Counted from the stretch's first letter, positions 1 through 8,847 are shown. The stretch: DNA of 64,000 nucleotides from 13-2-20CM-66-19 sp036273735 (GCA_036273735.1 DASUHA010000154.1:8341-72340); one strand, 5' to 3'. Translations and numbers: made by a program. The notes: generated from the letters alone by a model not told the origin.

Positions 1-140
1 GCCAGCAACAGCTCACGGAGACGTAGCTGATCCTGATCTTTGCGGATCAGCTCGCGCACGTACTCGCTACTGGTGCCGTAACCCCGTTTGACCTGCTCGT
101 CGACGAAGCTTTTGAGGTCGTCGGGGAGGGAAATGTTCAT
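1..140 (-). CDS. ParD-like antitoxin, N-terminal part (cut by window edge)
   Basis: Reading the minus strand from the ATG at 140 gives MNISLPDDLKSFVDEQVKRG followed by YGTSSEYVRELIRKDQ and a charged helix that runs off the window. This is the N-terminus of the ParD/CopG ribbon-helix-helix antitoxin family: a short beta strand (NISLP) that inserts in DNA, then two helices, with the characteristic GYGTSSEYVRELIR segment. Such proteins are about 80-95 residues long, so roughly half is visible. Family knowledge says ParD neutralises a ParE toxin encoded just downstream and represses its own operon; a parE gene would lie beyond position 1 and cannot be seen. A palindrome lies 29 bases upstream of the start. 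An in-frame GTG nine bases upstream is an alternative start. Confidence 0.85.
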   Translation of the reverse strand, partial: MNISLPDDLKSFVDEQVKRGYGTSSEYVRELIRKDQDQLRLRELLL

Positions 141-168
141 GGTGCTCACGGCTCGCAGTCTAGACTTA

Positions 169-185
169 TTGCCAAATTTTGGCAA
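169..185. promoter_or_regulatory. 17-bp palindrome, candidate ParD operator
   Basis: TTGCCAAA-T-TTTGGCAA is a perfect 8-bp inverted repeat around a single central base, 29 bases upstream of the antitoxin start. Ribbon-helix-helix antitoxins bind short palindromes in their own promoters, so this is the obvious autoregulatory site. Its role is inferred from position and symmetry only. Confidence 0.5.
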
Positions 186-502
186 ACCGTCGCGCGACGG
201 AGCCTCTCTTGAAGTAAACCGGGCGACAGGATCCGGGCCAGAAGCGGCCCGTCGGAGCTGCCGCAGATCTCTCGATAGCAGCTTGGCGGCTTGGGATGCA
301 TAGGGCGGTGGGCGCCATGTTCGCACCGCTGGGCGTAGTTTTCCAACTGCGACGCTATCGACATTTTGGCAGCGGACAAGCACGATTGATACGCGCCCTG
401 AGTTCAATAAATCCAAGGAGTGTGAGACGGTCGCATAAATGTGCGGATCACGCTGAGTACGCTTTCTTTAACTATCGGGTCCCGTTTGCGGCGTGGTCAA
501 TT
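186..502. other. Intergenic stretch, no gene seen
   Basis: These 317 bases lie between the antitoxin operator and the preferred start of the ankyrin gene. Open frames cross it, including an in-frame extension of the ankyrin gene back to 296, but the translated segment (arginine-rich, no recognisable domain, ahead of the signal-anchor) looks non-coding. It probably holds the two divergent promoters; I could not pick convincing -35/-10 boxes. Confidence 0.4.
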
Positions 503-2740
503 ATGCGAGTAAGTCCCGAAGAAGGACTGCAGCGACACGCTGCCGAGGGCAGGGTCAGCCGGGACCGCCGCCGAACTAGCGTCGGTTCGGCTTTGGCACT
601 GCTCCTCGTGGCCCTGACAGCCTCCCGCGCCATGCCGGCCGCGATTTATCAGTGCACGGGCGCAGACGGCCAGGCCGTCTTCTCGGATTCACCGTGCGGA
701 CCGGATTCCAGGAGACTCGAAGTTGAGGCGCCAGCGCCGTCCCGCGCGCCCTCGGCAAGCAGGTCGACTCGCATATCGACCCCGCCCCCCTTCAGCGCCG
801 CCGGTCAATCCCGCCTTGAGGCATTCGTCATCCGATGTAGCACCAGTGATTTCAACCGGTGGGTTCAAGCTCAGCATCCGATGCCGGACTGGGACGTACG
901 TCGGGCCAAACTCATTGAGCTGACTAATAGCTGCCGCCGGGCCGTGCACCTGCCGGATCTGGTGTCGCAGCCATCGCCGCCGACCAGCCCTCAACGGCAT
1001 GCTCAACCGCCCAGGGACGCCGTGTTCGCGCAAATCGTCAAACAAGGATCCGTCAGCCGCTTGCAGGCCTATCTGCAATTCGGGAACGTGGATGTCAATG
1101 ATCGCTCCGACCTAGACAAAGGGCTGCTGGATCACGCGGCAGAACAGAATCAAGTCGAGATCGCACGATTTCTCATCGAGCACGGAGCGAAGGTGGACGC
1201 CTCGCAGACACGAGGAGTAGATCGGGGTATGGCTCCCCTGCATCGCGCGGCCGCCGCGGACGCTGTCGGGGTTGCTTCGCTGCTCATTGCCGGTGGTGCC
1301 ACCGTGAATCAGCATGGACCGCTTGGCATCACCCCACTCATCATCGCTGCATCCCACGGCAATGCGCGTACCGCGGAGGTGCTGCTCGATCACGGGGCCG
1401 ACATCTCGACGGCAACGGGCGACAAAAAGACGGCCCTGTCAGAGGCGACCGCGCACCATCACCCGGACATGGTGCATATGCTGCTCCTGCATGTGCCCAC
1501 GCCGACGATGCGGACTCTGGGCACATTGGCGATGAACGCCGACGTTGACGCCATCCGTTTGCTCATGCGGCACGACTCCCTGGCCCATGATATCGACGTG
1601 ATCAGCAAGAACACGGCACTGCGCTACGCGATCGTGGGCGGCCAATGGGACAATAAAGTCCCTGAACGCGAACAGATCATCGATCTGCTGATCGCTGCAG
1701 GCGCTGACGTCGATAACAGGGTCGATAGCGCTCCCAACACACCTCTCATGATGGTGACCTCGCCAGCGTTAGCGGACTTTCTAATCAAACGTGGTGCCAA
1801 TCTCAACGCGGTGGGCTGGTATGGGACTGCCGCCAACCAATTGGCCTGCAACGCCCAGGTGCAGGATCGTCTGGGTATGTTCAAGGTCCTGCTCGCCCAT
1901 CGTGCGGACATCACCACGGCTGTCAAAAATGGCAGGAACGGCCTGCAATGCGCGCTGACGTCAAACCGCCCGGAATTGGTTGCATTTCTGCGCTCTCAGG
2001 GCGTTCCTGTGGACGCCCCCGGGGTGTTGGCGTCTGGGAGCGGGGCACCAATGGCCAGGAGGCCCCTTCCGTTGCCTGTGATGACCCCCAGCCGAAACAT
2101 ACGGCGCGGCGACCGAGACTACCCGGCCGTCAATGTCCAAGCACGTCAAGCCATCGCGATCCATGGTAAGGCCCCAGCAGATTGGACCGTGCGGCTATAC
2201 GTCTACTACACCACCAAAACGATGTTTGACAAAAACTCGCCGGGCGAGGTTTGCCAATACGATGCGAGCGGCGGACTCGAGGGCGCGATGCAGCCTTACT
2301 CGGTCCAAGAGGACCTGCCCGTCACTCGGCAGGGCGATACGTTCACAGCAACGCTCTTCTTCGATCACTTTGAGCCGGGACGCTGTGGCTGGCACGTCTC
2401 TGATCTCGGTTACAGCACCGGAAGGAACGACGGCAACCCCCCAACCGCTGGAATCCTCGCCGATTCGCCCCGCAACCATCCCGGAAGCCCCGATAACGGT
2501 GATCAAATGGACCTGTGGTGTTGGGAGGGGCCTGTGCCAATTGGTATTGCCAATTCAAAATTCGATTGCACGTTTGCGCCTTACTCCAGCATTTCGCCGA
2601 TAAAGTTCATTCCGCTGTCCGAGCGCGGCAACATTCGTACATTGCTCATTCTGCCTACGACAAGGTCACTGATCTTCATATTTCATGACCTTGACGCCGA
2701 GGCAGCGGCATTCCGGTCGAGAGTACCGGGCGGTCGGTAG
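503..2740 (+). CDS. Secreted ankyrin-repeat protein with N-terminal DUF4124
   Basis: The 745-residue product starts with a basic segment and a hydrophobic stretch (SALALLLVALTASRAMPA, about residues 28-45) that reads as a signal peptide or anchor. AIYQCTGADGQAVFSDSPCG, about 46-66, matches DUF4124, a small domain found at the N-terminus of envelope proteins in proteobacteria. Residues about 170-450 contain several ankyrin repeats, recognisable from TPLIIAASHGNARTAEVLLD and HGADI-type ends. The last 170 residues (with MFDKNSPGEVCQYDASGG and CGWHVSDLGYSTG) match no domain I recognise; cysteines there suggest disulfides outside the cytoplasm. Start 503 was chosen because the frame upstream of it lacks domain content. 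Ankyrin repeats imply a protein partner, which is unknown. The gene appears monocistronic. Confidence 0.8.
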   Translation: MRVSPEEGLQRHAAEGRVSRDRRRTSVGSALALLLVALTASRAMPAAIYQCTGADGQAVFSDSPCGPDSRRLEVEAPAPSRAPSASRSTRISTPPPFSAAGQSRLEAFVIRCSTSDFNRWVQAQHPMPDWDVRRAKLIELTNSCRRAVHLPDLVSQPSPPTSPQRHAQPPRDAVFAQIVKQGSVSRLQAYLQFGNVDVNDRSDLDKGLLDHAAEQNQVEIARFLIEHGAKVDASQTRGVDRGMAPLHRAAAADAVGVASLLIAGGATVNQHGPLGITPLIIAASHGNARTAEVLLDHGADISTATGDKKTALSEATAHHHPDMVHMLLLHVPTPTMRTLGTLAMNADVDAIRLLMRHDSLAHDIDVISKNTALRYAIVGGQWDNKVPEREQIIDLLIAAGADVDNRVDSAPNTPLMMVTSPALADFLIKRGANLNAVGWYGTAANQLACNAQVQDRLGMFKVLLAHRADITTAVKNGRNGLQCALTSNRPELVAFLRSQGVPVDAPGVLASGSGAPMARRPLPLPVMTPSRNIRRGDRDYPAVNVQARQAIAIHGKAPADWTVRLYVYYTTKTMFDKNSPGEVCQYDASGGLEGAMQPYSVQEDLPVTRQGDTFTATLFFDHFEPGRCGWHVSDLGYSTGRNDGNPPTAGILADSPRNHPGSPDNGDQMDLWCWEGPVPIGIANSKFDCTFAPYSSISPIKFIPLSERGNIRTLLILPTTRSLIFIFHDLDAEAAAFRSRVPGGR

Positions 2741-3204
2741 AGGCGGTCTCTGCGAGGCTACTGTGCGAGGTTACTGCTCACGGCGGAGGAGGCACCCTCA
2801 CCCCTGTCGGGCGCGCGTCGGCGACTACCGGAATGCGCTGACGCAAAGCGATGTCCTGCGCTTTGTCCCCGCGATGCACATCAGGTGCCCGGCGCCAGCG
2901 CGATTAGGAAAGCGCTTTTGGAATCGGGTAGTCAAGATCGGAAGTTCAAGCCCCACTGATCCCCGCTGTGCGTCACTCGCATTCCGTTGCTTCGTGTCTC
3001 CTCAGCGACTGCTCCTGGGCTACGCGAACTACCGAGAGAAGTTCGTAAGCTGACTGTGGCGGCCGGAAGCGGTAATCCAACGCGGAGACGTTCGGCACGC
3101 GGCTGCAATACTCACGGCTGCCGAACGGTTGAAGGTCGGTAGCGAGTGGCCATGACAGCTCATGGCGCAACCCACTGAATTCTTACGTTGTTTTTATGCA
3201 ACAA
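2741..3204. other. Intergenic stretch upstream of tRNA, no gene seen
   Basis: This 464-base region separates the ankyrin gene from the tRNA-fMet gene. Frames in it translate to arginine-, cysteine- and proline-rich strings without family resemblance, and I see no strong terminator hairpin or repeat. Confidence 0.4.
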
Positions 3205-3281
3205 TGGTAGCGGGGGCAGGATTTGAACCTGCGACCTTCGGGTTATGAGCCCGACGAGCTGCCAGACTGCTCCACCCCGCA
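3205..3281 (-). tRNA. Initiator tRNA-Met (CAU)
   Basis: The minus strand folds as a 77-nt tRNA: acceptor GCGGGG/CCCCGC, D arm, anticodon stem with the three consecutive G-C pairs typical of bacterial initiators (GGG CTCATAA CCC), anticodon CAT at 3245-3247, T arm GCAGG-TTCAAAT-CCTGC, and an encoded CCA at 3205-3207. A11:U24 in the D stem is another initiator trait. The 1-72 position is unpaired, as required for formylation, but as U1.U72 and not the C1.A72 of E. coli. It stands alone, with no neighbouring tRNA genes. Confidence 0.97.
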
Positions 3282-3519
3282 CCAGGAGGCCGCGCATTCT
3301 ACAAGCCGCCCGGGGGAAAGCGCAAATCGTTCCGCTGAGGCGCAGGCCCGCCCCGGACGAAGCATTTCTCGGTGTCGGACTTGATCGCCTTGCCGCGCCA
3401 TTTGTTTGCTCTCGCTGCCGCTTGTGGACGCGATCGCCTCGGCCTATGCCGGACGCGAATTTCGACCTCCTCTGCCTGAAATTCCGGTGGAGCGAGCGTA
3501 GCAATGCCATGACGGTGGA

Positions 3520-3963
3520 TCAGTCGTGTGTCACCGGGAGGTTCAGCAGGGCGGTTGTGCAGGTCTGCTCGTGTGCACTTCCACCGAACTCTCCCTGGTC
3601 TTGGCCGGAAACCGGGCAGGCGGTGGTCCCGGTGGGACACAACACGATCTGATCCGAGGCTGAAACGCCCGGACCCAAAAAAGCGGGATCGGTGTTGAAG
3701 ATGCTGAGCGTCACGACTTTGCCGCCGGCGGCCTTGCAGGCCACACCGGTCGAGAACAGGACAACGGTCGAAGCGGTCTTCGCGAAACCCGACCATGCCA
3801 CGCAGTGGCTTGCTGCCGGCAGCGTGAAAGTTGGGGCAATGTAACTCGTGCCGCCGTGTCCGAAGCCGCCACTCGAGGCAACACAGAAGCTTGCTGCGTA
3901 CGTGTAGAGCGGGGCGATCAGCCCCAACACAAGGAATAGATAGGAAGACTTGGAGCGAAGCAT
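3520..3963 (-). CDS. Small secreted cysteine-containing protein, unknown function
   Basis: The 147-residue product begins with a clear signal peptide (MLRSKSSYLFLVLGLIAPLY, cleavage near TYA-A). The mature chain of about 123 residues is rich in small and hydrophobic residues and contains several cysteines (SFCVASSGG, SHCVAWSG, GVACKAAGG, IVLCPTG, TACPVSG, QTCTTALL), which suggests disulfide bonding in the periplasm or outside the cell. The start is well supported by GGGAGG about eight bases upstream of the ATG at 3963. I recognise no family. It is flanked by the tRNA gene and a toxin-gene remnant. Confidence 0.75.
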   Translation of the reverse strand: MLRSKSSYLFLVLGLIAPLYTYAASFCVASSGGFGHGGTSYIAPTFTLPAASHCVAWSGFAKTASTVVLFSTGVACKAAGGKVVTLSIFNTDPAFLGPGVSASDQIVLCPTGTTACPVSGQDQGEFGGSAHEQTCTTALLNLPVTHD

Positions 3964-4161
3964 TGGTGGTTCCTCCCGGATTAAGGTTGTGACCGCCTGT
4001 TGGGCACGCCAATTCGAGCGTCCGGAACCCCTTGGCGATATTTATTCCACACCGGCGAAGCCCGAAAGAGTTCGCACGGTGAGTATACAGGCTCAGTTGC
4101 GTTTCATGGAGCGGCACGCCGGTTAAGGTCACGACACAGCTCCCCGCAACGCGAGTTCCCG

Positions 4162-4313
4162 CTACGTGAACGGGTTGAGAACGCGTACGCCTGCGGGCTC
4201 GAAGTGGGCGACGTTCCGAGAAACAACCACAAGGTCGTGAATCAGCACCGTCGCGGCAATTTGCTCATCCGTTACCAGACGCCCGGGCAATGCCGGTATT
4301 CTTTCGCAGTCAT
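4162..4313 (-). pseudogene. C-terminal remnant of a VapC/FitB-type PIN toxin
   Basis: The minus strand ends in a frame reading PGRLVTDEQIAATVLIHDLV then VVSRNVAHFEPAGVRVLNPF and a stop at 4162. This is the standard C-terminus of FitB/VapC PIN-domain ribonucleases: the acidic residue in the TDxxIAAT helix, the VSRNVxxFE strand-turn and the GVRVLNPF tail. Intact toxins have about 130-145 residues; here only about 50 remain before the homology is lost. The frame continues upstream into antisense of the amidohydrolase gene, where it is not PIN-like. No partner antitoxin gene is visible. It is best read as debris of a lost toxin-antitoxin module. Confidence 0.7.
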
Positions 4314-4336
4314 TACGGCATCGACGGAAGGTTTTC

Positions 4337-6043
4337 ATGCGTCCGCTAACCCGGTTGCTTTTTGCTGTTGCTCTTGGCCTGCCCGCCTTCTGGTCCCAGG
4401 CCGGCCCGGAGCCCTCGTATGATCTCGTCATCCGTAACGGGCACATCATCGACGGAACCGGATCGCCGTGGTATTCCGCAGACATCGCGATCAAGGACGG
4501 TCGCATCGCCGCGCTCGGCCGGCTCGAGCATGTCGATGCAAGGCGCACCGTAGACGCGCACGGCATGATCGTGGCACCGGGTTTCATCGACATGCTGGAC
4601 CAGTCGGGACACACACTGCTGGTGGACGGCCACGCACGATCGAAAATCTTCGAAGGCGTGACGACGCTGATTGCCGGCGAAGGCGAATCTGTGGCACCCC
4701 TCAACGACAAGATCCTCCAGGAACGAGGCGCGCACGACAAGCCTGCATGGCGAACGCTGGACGGTTACTTCAAACGCCTGCAAACGCGGGGTATTGCGGT
4801 GAACCTCGGCACCTACATCGGCGCCGCCACTGCGCGTGAAATGGTGATCGGCTATGGCGACCGCAAACCGACTTCGGACGAACTCGAGCAGATGCAGGCA
4901 ATCGTCGCTCGAGCGATGCGGGCCGGCGCATTTGGCGTCTCGACGGCGCTTCAGTATCCACCGGCCACCTATAGCACGACCCCGGAACTGATCGCGCTGG
5001 CCAAGACGGCGGCGCAATACGGCGGCATTTACGCGACCCACATGCGCAGCGAGGGCGACGCCGAAATGGCGGCGCTCGATGAGGTCTTCGAGATCGTGCG
5101 CAAGGCGCACATTCCCGCGGAAGTCTTCCATCTCAAAGTGGCCGGCCACCAGAACTGGGGCAGCATGCGGAAGGTGATCGCGAAGATCGATGCGGCGCGC
5201 AGTGAGGGTCTGGACATCAGTGCCGACACTTATGCCTATACCGCCTGGGGTAACGATCTCGCCTCGTTCATTCCCCCATGGGCGCACGCGGACGGAACCG
5301 CAAAATTGCTCGAGCGCCTGAAGAATCCACAGATGCGCGCGCGGATTGAAAAGGACATGCGGACGCCTACGGATTCATGGAACAACGACTGGCAGGAAGT
5401 CCCCGGTCCCCACGCTGTCGAGATCACCGCCGTGCAAAACCCGGCGCTCAAGGATCTTGAAGGCAGGCGGCTCGACGACATCGCCAAAAGCTGGCACGAA
5501 AACCCGATCGATGCGCTGCTCGATATCCTGATCAAGGACGATGCCGCCACCGACGTCGCTGTGTTCGGGATGGCACAGGAGGACGTCACGGTAGCCCTCG
5601 AGCAGCCGTGGGTGTCGATCTGTGACGATGCAGCGGCTCAGATGCCCAGCGGCCCGCTCGGCACGGGCAACCCGCATCCGCGCGCTTACGCTGCTTTTTC
5701 GCGGATCATCACCAAATACGTGCGTAAGGACCATGTGCTGACCTTGGCGGACGCGATTCGCAAGATGACGGCTCTGCCCGCGCAGCGCATGGGGCTCACC
5801 CAACGCGGAGTCATCAAGGCGGGCATGTGGGCCGATATCGATATTTTCGACCCGGCGAAGCTGCGTGCGCCCGCTACGTTCGAGCAGCCAAAGCAGCTGG
5901 CATCGGGCATGTCCTGGGTGCTGGTGAACGGCGTGCCGGTGATCGCGGACGGCAAGATGACCGGCGCCTTGCCGGGCAAGGTGCTGCATGGGCCCGGCTA
6001 CGAGAAGCGCTTGCGATCACTGTCTATTCACACCATCACGTGA
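4337..6043 (+). CDS. N-acyl-D-amino-acid deacylase-like amidohydrolase, exported
   Basis: The 568-residue product has a signal peptide (MRPLTRLLFAVALGLPAFWS) and the amidohydrolase fold: N-terminal beta sandwich (YDLVIRNGHIIDGTGSPWY), TIM barrel, and C-terminal return to the sandwich (ITKYVRKDHVLTLADAIRKM and GVIKAGMWADIDIFDP). Barrel motifs match D-aminoacylases: GAFGVSTALQYPPATYS, GGIYATHMRSEGD and FHLKVAGHQNWG supply two histidine ligands. The first metal motif is altered: where the family has GFIDxHxH this protein has GFIDMLDQS (residues 82-90), and the Cys ligand after GVTT is replaced (GVTTLIAGEGES). A sub-family with this substitution exists as I recall, so the fold assignment is firm but metal content and substrate are open. 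The gene stands alone on the plus strand. Confidence 0.85.
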   Translation: MRPLTRLLFAVALGLPAFWSQAGPEPSYDLVIRNGHIIDGTGSPWYSADIAIKDGRIAALGRLEHVDARRTVDAHGMIVAPGFIDMLDQSGHTLLVDGHARSKIFEGVTTLIAGEGESVAPLNDKILQERGAHDKPAWRTLDGYFKRLQTRGIAVNLGTYIGAATAREMVIGYGDRKPTSDELEQMQAIVARAMRAGAFGVSTALQYPPATYSTTPELIALAKTAAQYGGIYATHMRSEGDAEMAALDEVFEIVRKAHIPAEVFHLKVAGHQNWGSMRKVIAKIDAARSEGLDISADTYAYTAWGNDLASFIPPWAHADGTAKLLERLKNPQMRARIEKDMRTPTDSWNNDWQEVPGPHAVEITAVQNPALKDLEGRRLDDIAKSWHENPIDALLDILIKDDAATDVAVFGMAQEDVTVALEQPWVSICDDAAAQMPSGPLGTGNPHPRAYAAFSRIITKYVRKDHVLTLADAIRKMTALPAQRMGLTQRGVIKAGMWADIDIFDPAKLRAPATFEQPKQLASGMSWVLVNGVPVIADGKMTGALPGKVLHGPGYEKRLRSLSIHTIT

Positions 6044-6216
6044 TCGGATGCCACCGAAGCAATTGCGACGCCCGCGCTTCGAATCGAACGCCTTGCGGGG
6101 AATTGCGAAGCCAGCGTTCGTGGCCGTGCCTGCGATTGCGCGCCTTAGCGTTTGGCGCGAGACTTGACTTCTGCAGCTCAGACCGCGCGCTGCTCGAACC
6201 ACCTAGGGGGTCTATC

Positions 6217-7609
6217 ATGCGAATGTCTCCCCGCTCGTTCGCCGGAACTCTCTCGACGATCGTCTTGGCTGGCGCACTGCAAGCCGCCTCGGTGCTGGCC
6301 ACCGCGGCGCCGAGCTTCACGCTGACCGCTGCTGCGCGACAACGGCAGCAGCGAGCCGGAGATCTCCATCGGCCCCGATGGCACCAGTGCCATGGTATCG
6401 CTGCAGTGGCTGTTTGATCCGGCGTCATTCGGTACTCTGTTTTGGACCGGGGTGTTTGGAACTGCCCCGGGCTTTCAGGGTATCGTAGACAACACGCTGC
6501 AGCACCCGGGCAAGGCAGTCTTCGGTGCCGGTGATGCCGACGTCGACTCAGGTTCGACCGGCAGGGTGCACATGACGACTCTGATCTTCCTCCTCAAGCC
6601 CATAAAAGGTGCGCAGCTCGGCGTGTCGGCGATTACCTGTCCGAGCCCTTCTGGGGGTACCTTGCCGGTCAGCTCCTGCACGCGGCAGATCATCGACACG
6701 ACCGAGGCGGACCGGTCATGGGTCACCTCCGACGGCCCACACGTTTACATCTCGTATCACGATTCCGGCAGCGCATCCCTCATCCACGTGCAACGCTCAG
6801 ATGATGATGGCTTCACCTGGAAGCGTGTGGGGGATCCGGTCGTGGGGCAGGCACGCACGACCGCCGATGCGACCTTCAACAACGTCCAGGGGAATCTCGC
6901 GGCCGACCCGCAGAGTCACAACGTCTACGACATCTACGCCGCCGGCACGACGGGCCTTCTCAAAGGGCGGACCTTCACGCCCAATCACATCATCGTCTCT
7001 CGCAGCACCGACATGGGACGGAAATGGACCGCGAATGTCGCGTTTACAGCCCGGGCCGGGACGAGTCTTGGTAATGTCTTCCCCGCGCTGGCCGTGGATC
7101 CCACCAACGGCAATCTGTATGCCGTGTGGTCGGATGACCATACGGTCGGGTTCAGCAGCTCGAGCGACCAGGGCGAGCACTGGAGCCCTGCCGTGACAGT
7201 CAGCAGCGCGCCGGCAAACACCGCCATTTTCCCGTGGGTGGCTGCCTACAACGGCATCGTCGATGTGGTCTACTACGGCACCACGGCGGCATCCGACAGC
7301 GACCCGAGTGCCGACTGGCACGTCTACTTTGCGCAGCTCGCCGGCGGCGGCTTCACTCAGACCCAGGTGAATGCTGCTCCGAACCACCATGGCGTCATCT
7401 GCACGAATGGCGACGCCTGCGGCCCCGGGACCCGCAACCTGCTCGACCTGTTCCAGATAGCCATCGACCCGGTGGTCAGCAAGGCGGGGATCATCTACAC
7501 GGACGACACGCTCACGACTTCGAACGCCAGCGGCAACTCTGCTGCGTGCCTGCCGAACCAGGCACCGCCCTGCCCGCTGCCGCAGGCAGTTCTCGCTCAG
7601 CAGAACTGA
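6217..7609 (+). pseudogene. Secreted BNR/sialidase-like protein gene, frameshifted after the signal peptide
   Basis: From the ATG at 6217 one frame encodes a signal peptide (MRMSPRSFAGTLSTIVLAGA ... SVLATAAPSFTLTAA) and then loses sense. Another frame picks up at about 6335 with DNGSSEPEISIGPDGTSAMV and stays open to 7609. Removing a single T at about 6333 joins them as LTAARDNGSSEPEI. The body has three Asp-box motifs of BNR propellers (SDDDGFTWKR, STDMGRKWT, SSDQGEHWSP), typical of sialidases and related exo-acting or structural propellers; the catalytic Arg triad was not identified, so sialidase activity is not claimed. If the shift is real, only an internal ATG at 6392 could start the body, without a signal peptide. 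A sequencing error is the alternative. Confidence 0.75.
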
Positions 7610-7617
7610 CCGCAATT

Positions 7618-7652
7618 GATTCCCGTGTCAGCCTGAAGCTGACACGGGAATC
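7618..7652 (+). terminator. Perfect 15-bp hairpin after the BNR gene
   Basis: GATTCCCGTGTCAGC, a 5-base loop CTGAA, then its exact reverse complement, starting 9 bases after the stop at 7609. Position and stem strength suit an intrinsic terminator, but there is no following T tract (CGGCTCCACG follows), so it may work with Rho or as an mRNA-stabilising stem. Confidence 0.6.
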
Positions 7653-8060
7653 GGCTCCACGAGAGATCCAAGAGCCGGCCGAAGACTCCGAGAGACGCCA
7701 TGCGCGGTGCATCTCGCGGGGTAGTCGGTCAACCGGCGAGCCTCTCGAGCGCGCGGATCATGACGGACCACGCCGCCATACCAGCAAATCGGGCGAGGCG
7801 CTCCTCCCCTGCTCGGCGTCGGCGGACGGCAATGGGCCTTGTTACTAAGTCTTTAATATTGCGTCGCAGTGGCTCTGAAGCAGAGCGTAGCTCGCCGACC
7901 TGGCGCATAGTGTTCTAAGCGGCCCCGTGGACCTGAGATAATGCCGGTGGGCAGCGTACAGATTGGAGCGCCCTGCGCCCCGAGTCGGATCTTGCCTGAT
8001 GCGCATAGCGAACGCTCGCGTGCTCATCGCCCGAATATATTGAAAAAGAGGATGCGCGCC
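7653..8060. other. Intergenic stretch, no gene seen
   Basis: 408 bases between the hairpin and the DUF4197 gene. Frames across it are arginine/serine-rich without family likeness. The last 60 bases are more AT-rich (CGAATATATTGAAAAAGAGG), consistent with the promoter-proximal leader of the next gene. Confidence 0.4.
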
Positions 8061-8756
8061 ATGACTGCTGCACGCTCGATCACCCTGGCGGGGCTACTGG
8101 GCTGCCTCGTCCTTGGACCTGCTTTCGCCCTGGGACTCGGCGATTTGACGAATCACGAAGCCTCTCGAGGTATCAAGGGCGCGTTGAACGAAGGAGTCAC
8201 ATCCGCCATCGTCAAACTTGGCGTTCCGGGCGGATTCCTGAACAACCCCAAAGTCAAGATCCCGCTGCCGCCGGCCCTCGATCAACTTGCAAAGGGCATG
8301 CGCATGATGGGACGAGGCAAGGACGCCGATGAGCTCGTGGTCGCCATGAACCGGGCGGCCGAACAGGCCGTACCCGAAGCCAAGGCGTTGATGCTCAACG
8401 CGGTCAAGACGATGTCGGTGGAGGACGCCAAGGAGATTCTCACCGGCGGTGACGGCTCCGTGACCCGATTCTTCAAGGCGAAGACCGCTGCGCCCCTGGC
8501 GTCAAAATTCCTGCCGATCGTCAAGAAAGCAACTGATCGGGTGGGCCTGGCACGGAAATACAATCAATTTGCCGAAGCGGGAGCCAGACTCGGCCTGGTA
8601 AAGGGCGATGCAGCCAACATCGAAACGTACGTCACCAAAAGGGCCCTGGATGGTCTGTATCTGATGATCGGCGACGAAGAGCACGCCATCCGGAAAAATC
8701 CCGCAGCGGCAGGCAGCGCGATAGTCTCAAAGGTGTTCGGCGCACTGCATCGATAA
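8061..8756 (+). CDS. DUF4197 domain-containing exported protein
   Basis: The 231-residue product has a signal peptide (MTAARSITLAGLLGCLVLGP, cleavage after AFA) and then the DUF4197 domain along its whole length: GLGDLTNHEASRGIKGALNE, FLNNPKVKIPLPPALDQLAK, AVKTMSVEDAKEILTGGDGS, VTRFFKAKTAAPLASKFLPI and the C-terminal VTKRALDGLYLMIGDEEHAI. These are the conserved blocks of this proteobacterial family of unknown function. The ATG at 8061 is preferred over the one at 8052 because GAGG sits nine bases upstream of it. The gene is convergent with the Kelch-propeller gene and has no operon partner. Confidence 0.9.
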   Translation: MTAARSITLAGLLGCLVLGPAFALGLGDLTNHEASRGIKGALNEGVTSAIVKLGVPGGFLNNPKVKIPLPPALDQLAKGMRMMGRGKDADELVVAMNRAAEQAVPEAKALMLNAVKTMSVEDAKEILTGGDGSVTRFFKAKTAAPLASKFLPIVKKATDRVGLARKYNQFAEAGARLGLVKGDAANIETYVTKRALDGLYLMIGDEEHAIRKNPAAAGSAIVSKVFGALHR

Positions 8757-8847
8757 AGACCAGAGGCAGACTCAGTCCTCCGGCAGGGCATCGTTTGGGA
8801 TGAGGCTACGCGACACCCTCAGGAACTCGATGGCCACGATGAGTGTG

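Noticed and set aside
296..502. N-terminal extension of the ankyrin gene to 296
   Set aside because: Upstream residues lack domain features and would place the signal-anchor nearly 100 residues from the start; the ATG at 503 is preferred.
6392..7609. Calling the BNR gene as an intact CDS starting at 6392
   Set aside because: Homology-like coding sense continues upstream of 6392 in the same frame to about 6335 and a fitting signal peptide lies in another frame, so a frameshift explains it better.
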